From: Deltaproteobacteria bacterium
GTDB taxonomy: Bacteria > Bdellovibrionota_C > UBA2361 > OMII01
Direction: 5' to 3'
Assembly: GCA_023262305.1 (NCBI GenBank)
Contig: JALRCK010000028.1
Span: forward strand, 2,470-13,325
DNA: 10,856 nt
Shown here: piece by piece, positions 6,541 through 10,856 of the stretch
How positions within the stretch are numbered: position 1 is the stretch's first letter
How the letters are laid out: every line of letters starts with the position of its first letter
Position numbers and translations under genes: made by a program
Notes under the pieces: model-generated
The model's input: only the letters and a program-made list of their open reading frames with translations
The model's database searches: none
Told to the model about the DNA's origin: nothing

Positions 6541-8463
6541 GTGGAAAGGCGTTTGAAAACAAGGCGCATAGTGGTTGTAGGAGGGGGGCACGCCGGTATT
6601 GAGGCTGCCTATGCCGCAGCCCGGATTGGGGTACCAACTGTGCTCGTTTCTTTACGGCTTGAGGGGATCGGTCAGATGTCGTGCAACCCAGCTATCGGTG
6701 GGGTTGGAAAGGGACACCTCGTGAAGGAGCTTGATGCCCTTGGCGGTCTCATGGGTAGGGCGATAGACGCCACTGGTATTCAGTTTAAGACCCTCAACTC
6801 GAGCAAGGGCGCAGCCGCGCAAGCTACCCGGGCGCAGGCCGATCGGGATCTCTATAAAGGATGGGTTCAGAGCTTTCTCTCTGGGGTTCCAAACCTCACG
6901 ATCGTAGAGGGTGAATCCAGCTCAATAGAGACGCAAGGCAACGAGGTAATAGGTGTTCGTCTGGCAGATGGTAGTTTGATTGAAGCGGGGGGAGTCGTTC
7001 TTACCACCGGAACGTTTCTTCGAGGACTCATGCACACCGGCCCCACGCAGAGCCAAGGAGGGCGCCTTGGTGATAAGGCATCAAACGACCTGAGTGACTC
7101 ACTTCGTGCGCTCGGATTTCCCCTCGGAAGACTAAAAACTGGAACGCCTCCGAGACTTCGTCGCTCGACGATTAATTTTGAGGGGCTCCTTGAGCACCCT
7201 GGCGACACACCACCCCCACCGTTCTCGTTCATGACGAAATCGATCGATCGTCAGCAGATATCGTGTTGGCAGACAACAACGAACGAAGAGATCCACGACA
7301 TCATTCGCTCCAATCGTGAGTGCAGCCCGATGTTCAACGGTCAGATTAAGTCAGGCGGACCACGGTACTGCCCATCGATCGAGGACAAAGTTTTTCGTTT
7401 CGCCGATAAGAAGAGCCATCCGGTATTCCTTGAGCCGGAAGGATTTACCTCAGATATCGTTTACCCGAATGGAATCTCTACATCACTACCATTTGAGATA
7501 CAGCAGAGCTTTATTCGCAAGATTCGAGGGCTTGAGAATGTTGAGTTCTTAGCACCCGGATACGCCGTCGAATACGATTTTGTTGATCCTCGCGAGCTTT
7601 TGCCGACCTACGAAACCAAGGGAGTTTCGGGTCTCTATCTTGCGGGACAGATTAACGGGACGAGTGGATACGAAGAGGCGGGCGCGCAGGGATTGATCGC
7701 TGGCGCCAATGCAGCTTTAAAAGTTTTAGGTAAGGAGCCCCTCGTTATCACCCGCGGACAGGGCTACATCGGTGTTATGACCGATGACCTCACAACGAGC
7801 GGGGTCGATGAGCCGTACCGCATGTTCACATCTCGAGCTGAGTATCGGCTGATCTTGCGAGAGGACAACGCAGCGGTGCGCCTCTGTCCGATAGCTCTTG
7901 CACACCGACTCCTCGACGAGGGGCAACGACGAGCCTTTGAGGATCGTCAAGCTGCGTATGAGAGAGCAACTGCATGGCTCTCCACGACATATGCCAAGCC
8001 AAATGGTGAAACTAACGCGTGGCTCGAGAGTAAGGGCACGGCTGCTTTAAAAGATCGAGCCTCACTGGCACAGCTTGTGAAGAGACCACAGCTAGCGTTC
8101 GACGATATCCTTGAGCAGTTCCCGTACTCTGAAGATCTTTCAACAGATCTGCGCGCAGCGGTAGAGATTGAGCTTAAGTTTAAGGGCTATCTCGACAGGC
8201 AAGAGGATGAAGTGAAGCGCCTCAAGAGAATTGAGTCAGAGGAGATACCGATGGATTTCCCCTATGACCAGATAACGCAGCTTCGTAGAGAAGCTATCGA
8301 CAAGTTTAAGAAGCATAGGCCTGCGACGATTGGGCAGGCCTCTCGAATCTCTGGGATCACGCCCGCAACTATCGCGATCATAGCTCTCTACTTGAAGCGA
8401 TACCGAGAGGGGAGCTTTGGGGCTACGACATCGTCTGGAGGGGCGGGCTATGACCGCCCGTAA
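6541..8463 (+). CDS. mnmG: tRNA uridine-5-carboxymethylaminomethyl modification enzyme MnmG (GidA)
   Basis: MnmG is an FAD enzyme that, with the GTPase MnmE, installs (carboxymethyl)aminomethyl groups on wobble U34 of tRNAs, using methylene-tetrahydrofolate and NADH. From GTG 6541 it has 640 residues, close to the family length. Visible are the FAD Rossmann loop [29 protein letters not shown] (46-65), [23 protein letters not shown] (196-205), and the two functional cysteines in [10 protein letters not shown] (C242) and [11 protein letters not shown] (C277). [17 protein letters not shown] follows at 368-384. The C-terminal MnmE- and tRNA-binding helical region is present, with [19 protein letters not shown] near the end. 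TTG 6523 and TTG 6553 are alternative starts, and none has a clear Shine-Dalgarno; GTG 6541 puts C277 at the E. coli position. The final 8 residues and the TAA stop fall inside a REP-like repeat. Confidence 0.96.
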   Translation: MERRLKTRRIVVVGGGHAGIEAAYAAARIGVPTVLVSLRLEGIGQMSCNPAIGGVGKGHLVKELDALGGLMGRAIDATGIQFKTLNSSKGAAAQATRAQADRDLYKGWVQSFLSGVPNLTIVEGESSSIETQGNEVIGVRLADGSLIEAGGVVLTTGTFLRGLMHTGPTQSQGGRLGDKASNDLSDSLRALGFPLGRLKTGTPPRLRRSTINFEGLLEHPGDTPPPPFSFMTKSIDRQQISCWQTTTNEEIHDIIRSNRECSPMFNGQIKSGGPRYCPSIEDKVFRFADKKSHPVFLEPEGFTSDIVYPNGISTSLPFEIQQSFIRKIRGLENVEFLAPGYAVEYDFVDPRELLPTYETKGVSGLYLAGQINGTSGYEEAGAQGLIAGANAALKVLGKEPLVITRGQGYIGVMTDDLTTSGVDEPYRMFTSRAEYRLILREDNAAVRLCPIALAHRLLDEGQRRAFEDRQAAYERATAWLSTTYAKPNGETNAWLESKGTAALKDRASLAQLVKRPQLAFDDILEQFPYSEDLSTDLRAAVEIELKFKGYLDRQEDEVKRLKRIESEEIPMDFPYDQITQLRREAIDKFKKHRPATIGQASRISGITPATIAIIALYLKRYREGSFGATTSSGGAGYDRP

Positions 8464-8464
8464 G
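8437..8464 (-). repeat. REP-like palindromic element, copy 1 (inverted), overlapping the end of mnmG
   Basis: This 28-base element is the exact reverse complement of copy 3 (8601-8628) and differs from copy 2 (8514-8541) at one base. It contains its own hairpin: GGGCGG (8441-8446) pairs with CCGCCC (8454-8459) around a 7-base loop. It covers the last mnmG codons and the stop codon. Confidence 0.85.
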
Positions 8465-8513
8465 GCTCGCCTCTCTTGATGCGGTGGATGTGATTTCACC
8501 AAGGTGGTTTTAT

Positions 8514-8541
8514 CTTACGGGCGGTCGTAGCCCGCCCCTCC
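8514..8541 (+). repeat. REP-like palindromic element, copy 2
   Basis: This copy is at the end of tandem unit 1. It is 27/28 complementary to copy 1, so 8437-8464 and 8514-8541 could form a long stem enclosing a 49-base loop. Its own GGGCGG/CCGCCC hairpin is intact, with GTCGTAG in place of GTCATAG in the centre. Confidence 0.85.
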
Positions 8542-8600
8542 AGATCCGTAAGGCTCGCCTCTCTTGATGCGGTGATTTGATTTCACCGAGGTTGTTCAAT

Positions 8601-8628
8601 CTTACGGGCGGTCATAGCCCGCCCCTCC
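8601..8628 (+). repeat. REP-like palindromic element, copy 3
   Basis: This copy is at the end of tandem unit 2 and is 28/28 complementary to copy 1. It lies 61 bases before the end of glmU. Without a T tract it is not a canonical terminator on either strand, though the strong GC hairpins may stall transcription or protect the mRNA 3' ends of both convergent genes (known for REP elements, inferred here). Confidence 0.85.
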
Positions 8629-8689
8629 ACATCCGTTGGGGGCGGAATTATGCCGAGCTTGTTGAATGGTACTGGTAGGATTAGGCAGG

Positions 8690-10090
8690 TTACTTGATCC
8701 CCTCACGCCGCCGCTTCGCCCACTGCTCCTTGTTCTCCTGCTTGGCGCGTCCGAGCGCGAGAGCATCCGATGGAACATCTCGAGTGATTACAGAGCCTGC
8801 GGCAACGAGAGCACCGTTGCCTATGGTGAGAGGGGCGACGAGCGCTGAATTACTTCCGATGAACACGCCTTCCCCGATGGTAGTAGTGGCTTTCTTGTAG
8901 CCGTCGTAGTTGCAGGTGATCGTTCCAGCGCCGATGTTGGTGTCCTTTCCAACAACGCAGTCCCCGAGGTAGGTCAGGTGTGATGCTTTAGCGCCATCGT
9001 TAAGGGTCGCATTCTTTGTCTCAACGAAATTTCCTACGCGGCAGTGTGCTCCGAGTTTAGAGCCTGGCCGTACATGAGCAAAAGGTCCGACAGAGGTCTC
9101 CTCTCCGACTGAGGCATCCTCAACATGAGACCCAAGTTTAATGATAGCGCCCTTTCCAATCGTAGAGTTCTTGATGATTGCTGTGCCTTCTATCACCGCA
9201 GAAGCTGCGATTGAGGTTGTTCCGCGAAGCTGAACATTTGGCCCAATCCGAGCGCCGGGAGCTATGGAAACGTGGGCATCAAGGAAGCAGCTCTTTGGGT
9301 CAACGAAGATAACGCCCTCGCTCTGTAATCGATGAACCTGGCGTTGAGCGAGCACTTCATTCACAAGTGCAAGCTCAAGTGGGTTGTTGACGCCGGCGGC
9401 CTCGGTAGCGTCAGAGAGGGGGAACGCCGCAACCGTTTGTCCCTCCTTGCTCGCCTTTTCAACGATATCCGTGAGGTAGTACTCGCCCTGTGCGTTGTTG
9501 TTTGAGAGTGACTCGATGGCTGGTTTAAGAAAAGCTGAATCGACGGCATAGAATCCGGAGTTAACCTCGGAGATGAGGGCCTCTTCTGGATTGCAGTCTT
9601 TGGCCTCCGTAATTCGGATGACCCCACCTTTGGTATCTCGAAGTACTTTTCCATAACCGTTGGGGGGAGGGGCCTTAAACGAGAGCATCGTTACCGTCGC
9701 CTTTTTGAACGAATGGTAGGAGAGAAAGAGGTTTAAGGTTTCGGTGGTAAAGAGGGGATGGTCGGCGTACGTTATGAGCACCGTTCCTTTGAAATCCCCG
9801 AGGGCCGTCAGCGCGCACTTTACGGCATGACCGGTTCCGAGCTGTTGATCCTGGATAGCGACCTCGATGCGGTGCCCCTTGGCGCTTGGCGAGCTTGTCA
9901 GATGAGACTTTAAGAGCTCCTGTTTGTGACCGGCAACGACGATCGTCTTTGCTGGGTTAAGTGGGGCTACAGCGTCAAGGAGGTGATCAATAAGAGCCTT
10001 TTCGCGGGTTTGAGTTATCGCCTTAGGGAGGTCGCCTCCCATGCGCTTTCCAGCGCCGGCGGCTAATATAATGCAGGAAATAGTGTCCAT
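8690..10090 (-). CDS. glmU: Bifunctional N-acetylglucosamine-1-phosphate uridyltransferase / glucosamine-1-phosphate acetyltransferase
   Basis: GlmU makes UDP-GlcNAc for peptidoglycan and lipopolysaccharide from GlcN-1-P, acetyl-CoA and UTP. From ATG 10090 it has 466 residues (E. coli 456). The N-terminal nucleotidyltransferase shows IILAAGAGKRMGGDLPKA (7-24), GTGHAVKCAL (85-94), YADHPLFT with D110 as a metal ligand, EYYLTDIVEKA (203-213) and GVNN (233-236). From about 255 on is a left-handed beta-helix of hexapeptide repeats. It holds the acetyltransferase residues in HVRPGSKLGAHCRVGNFVET and ASHLTYLGD (catalytic His371), then GAGTITCNYDGYKK and a basic tail. The frame extends upstream to TTG 10138, but the added 16 residues are not GlmU-like. 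No good Shine-Dalgarno is seen before the ATG. It is divergent from icd and convergent with mnmG across the REP-like array. Confidence 0.97.
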   Translation of the reverse strand: MDTISCIILAAGAGKRMGGDLPKAITQTREKALIDHLLDAVAPLNPAKTIVVAGHKQELLKSHLTSSPSAKGHRIEVAIQDQQLGTGHAVKCALTALGDFKGTVLITYADHPLFTTETLNLFLSYHSFKKATVTMLSFKAPPPNGYGKVLRDTKGGVIRITEAKDCNPEEALISEVNSGFYAVDSAFLKPAIESLSNNNAQGEYYLTDIVEKASKEGQTVAAFPLSDATEAAGVNNPLELALVNEVLAQRQVHRLQSEGVIFVDPKSCFLDAHVSIAPGARIGPNVQLRGTTSIAASAVIEGTAIIKNSTIGKGAIIKLGSHVEDASVGEETSVGPFAHVRPGSKLGAHCRVGNFVETKNATLNDGAKASHLTYLGDCVVGKDTNIGAGTITCNYDGYKKATTTIGEGVFIGSNSALVAPLTIGNGALVAAGSVITRDVPSDALALGRAKQENKEQWAKRRREGIK

Positions 10091-10265
10091 AGTTTCGGGT
10101 ACGGTAGCATGGAGCCTCAGCGATAAAAACGCCTTCAATTATGGTCCTGATGGTGGTGAGGGGAGGGGGCGAGCTTCCCTAGGGTCTCGGTAAGTTTCGA
10201 AAACCAAACCCTTTTACCGCCTCGTCATCCTTGGTATTGATACACCCAACCTAGAAGAGGGCTAT
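10091..10265. other. Divergent intergenic region between glmU and icd
   Basis: These 175 bases must hold the promoters of both genes, but I find no convincing -35/-10 pair on either strand. CGGTAA (10188-10193) and TTACCG (10214-10219) form a 6-base inverted repeat around an AT-richer centre with TTTCGAAA (10196-10203), a possible regulator site. AGAGGG (10256-10261) is a good ribosome site for icd, 4 bases from its ATG. Confidence 0.4.
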
Positions 10266-10856
10266 ATGACAGTAAAAATCCACGTTGAACACCCAGTTGT
10301 AGAGCTTGATGGCGATGAGATGACCAGGGTCATCTGGCAGTACATCCGAGAGAAGCTCATCCTTCCCTTTTTGGACATCGATATAAAGTACTTTGATCTC
10401 TCGATTCAGAATCGAGATGCCACCAACGACCAGGTAACGATTGACTCCGCAGAGGCTATCAAGGAGTTCGGAGTAGGCATTAAGTGCGCCACGATCACCC
10501 CAGACGAGGATCGTGTGAAGGAGTTCAGCCTCAAGAAGATGTGGAAATCCCCGAATGGGACCATCAGAAACATCATTGGCGGAACGGTTTTCCGAGAGCC
10601 GATCATCTGTAAGAACGTCCCTCGTCTAGTGCCGACATGGACAGAGTCGATCGTCGTAGGGCGCCACGCCTTCGGTGATCAGTATCGCGCAACGGACTTT
10701 AAAGTTCCTGGCAAAGGAAAGTTAACGATGAAGTTCCAGCCAGCTGACGGTGGACCAGCGATCGAGCACGAAGTTTTTGACTTCCCAGGTAGCGGTGTCG
10801 CTATGGGAATGTACAACCTCGATGACTCGATTCAGAGCTTTGCTCGAAGCTGTTTC
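10266..10856 (+). CDS. icd: NADP-dependent isocitrate dehydrogenase, eukaryotic-like homodimeric type, N-terminal part (cut by window end)
   Basis: It oxidatively decarboxylates isocitrate to 2-oxoglutarate, producing NADPH. The 197 visible residues (family about 400-410) follow human IDH1/IDH2 closely. Seen are [11 protein letters not shown] (14-24), [15 protein letters not shown] [11 protein letters not shown] (48-58), KCATITPDE (73-81), [20 protein letters not shown] (92-111) and [14 protein letters not shown] (132-145). The isocitrate-binding Ser, Asn and Arg residues are present: S95, N97, R101, R110 and R133 correspond to IDH1 S94, N96, R100, R109 and R132. This type is distinct from the E. 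coli Icd subfamily. The start has a good Shine-Dalgarno. The NADP-binding and metal Asp residues of the C-terminal half lie beyond the window. Confidence 0.95.
   Translation, partial: MTVKIHVEHPVVELDGDEMTRVIWQYIREKLILPFLDIDIKYFDLSIQNRDATNDQVTIDSAEAIKEFGVGIKCATITPDEDRVKEFSLKKMWKSPNGTIRNIIGGTVFREPIICKNVPRLVPTWTESIVVGRHAFGDQYRATDFKVPGKGKLTMKFQPADGGPAIEHEVFDFPGSGVAMGMYNLDDSIQSFARSCF

Larger units (their letters stand above)
8458..8632 (+). repeat. Tandem pair of 88- and 87-base units carrying REP-like elements
   Basis: Unit 1 is 8458-8545 and unit 2 is 8546-8632. They align with one single-base gap and about eight substitutions (roughly 90% identity, counted by eye). Each begins CCGTAAGGCTCGCCTCTCTT, then has a short spacer hairpin (in unit 2 CGGTGA 8570-8575 with TCACCG 8583-8588; weaker in unit 1), and ends with a 28-base REP-like element. 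A third CCGT at 8633 starts the next unit but the similarity stops there. The array lies between the convergent genes mnmG and glmU, a typical site for REP/BIME elements. No open frame is seen in it. Confidence 0.85.

Noticed and set aside
6349..6591. Longer N-terminus for the lytic transglycosylase (81 extra codons)
   Set aside because: It would cross the AT-rich region and overlap the mnmG 5' end. The added residues are not family-like and lie before the membrane anchor.
8437..8628. REP hairpins as rho-independent terminators for mnmG and glmU
   Set aside because: The GC-rich stems are not followed by T tracts on either strand, so a canonical terminator cannot be called.
8458..8632. Tandem repeats considered as a small CRISPR array
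   Set aside because: Only two units of 88/87 bases exist, the similarity covers the whole unit rather than a 25-37 base repeat with unique spacers, and no cas gene is present. The palindromes fit REP-like elements better.
10091..10138. TTG-initiated N-terminal extension of GlmU
   Set aside because: Sixteen residues precede the standard GlmU N-terminus (MDTISCIILAAG), and the ATG at 10090 gives the normal length.
10188..10250. Promoter for icd (TTTACC with TATTGA)
   Set aside because: The match to both boxes is poor, no better than expected by chance in 175 bases.

Overview
The window is an ordinary-looking stretch of chromosome from a Gram-negative bacterium of moderate GC content (a little over half G+C by eye). 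Evidence for Gram-negative is a beta-barrel-like exported protein ending in Phe, Sec signal peptides, a membrane-anchored lytic transglycosylase, and classical fatty-acid and peptidoglycan precursor genes. I cannot name the lineage. The isocitrate dehydrogenase is of the eukaryotic-like homodimeric NADP type, and a GTG start and probably other non-ATG starts are used. No tRNA, rRNA, CRISPR array, transposase or phage gene is visible.

Layout. (1) 1-1716, plus strand: the 3' end of accB and complete accC, coupled by a TAATG junction. They encode the biotin carrier and biotin carboxylase of acetyl-CoA carboxylase. AccC has an unassigned C-terminal extension of about 90 residues. A large hairpin with a T6 tract (1749-1803) probably terminates this operon. 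(2) 1825-4636, plus strand: two exported proteins that I cannot assign to named families. The first is a likely outer-membrane beta-barrel. The second is a secreted protein with five Cys-x-Cys motifs spaced exactly ten residues apart and a pair of EF-hand-like calcium loops. A hairpin with a short T tract follows. (3) 4715-5581, plus strand: a MutY/HhH-GPD DNA glycosylase lacking the iron-sulfur cysteines. It converges, with a 2-base gap, on (4) 5584-6348, minus strand: a membrane-anchored SLT-type lytic transglycosylase. (5) 6541-8463, plus strand: mnmG (gidA), divergent from the transglycosylase across an AT-rich and repeat-containing intergenic region. (6) 8437-8632: three copies of a 28-base palindromic REP-like element, two of them in tandem 88/87-base units. 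The first copy supplies the last codons and the stop of mnmG. (7) 8690-10090, minus strand: glmU, convergent with mnmG. (8) 10266 to the end, plus strand: the first 197 codons of icd.

Most genes are housekeeping (fatty-acid synthesis, tRNA U34 modification, UDP-GlcNAc synthesis, TCA cycle) and do not form one pathway. The items most worth a second look are the exported pair, with its decapeptide Cys repeat, and the REP-like cluster that runs into mnmG. I do not see a convincing multi-gene undescribed system.
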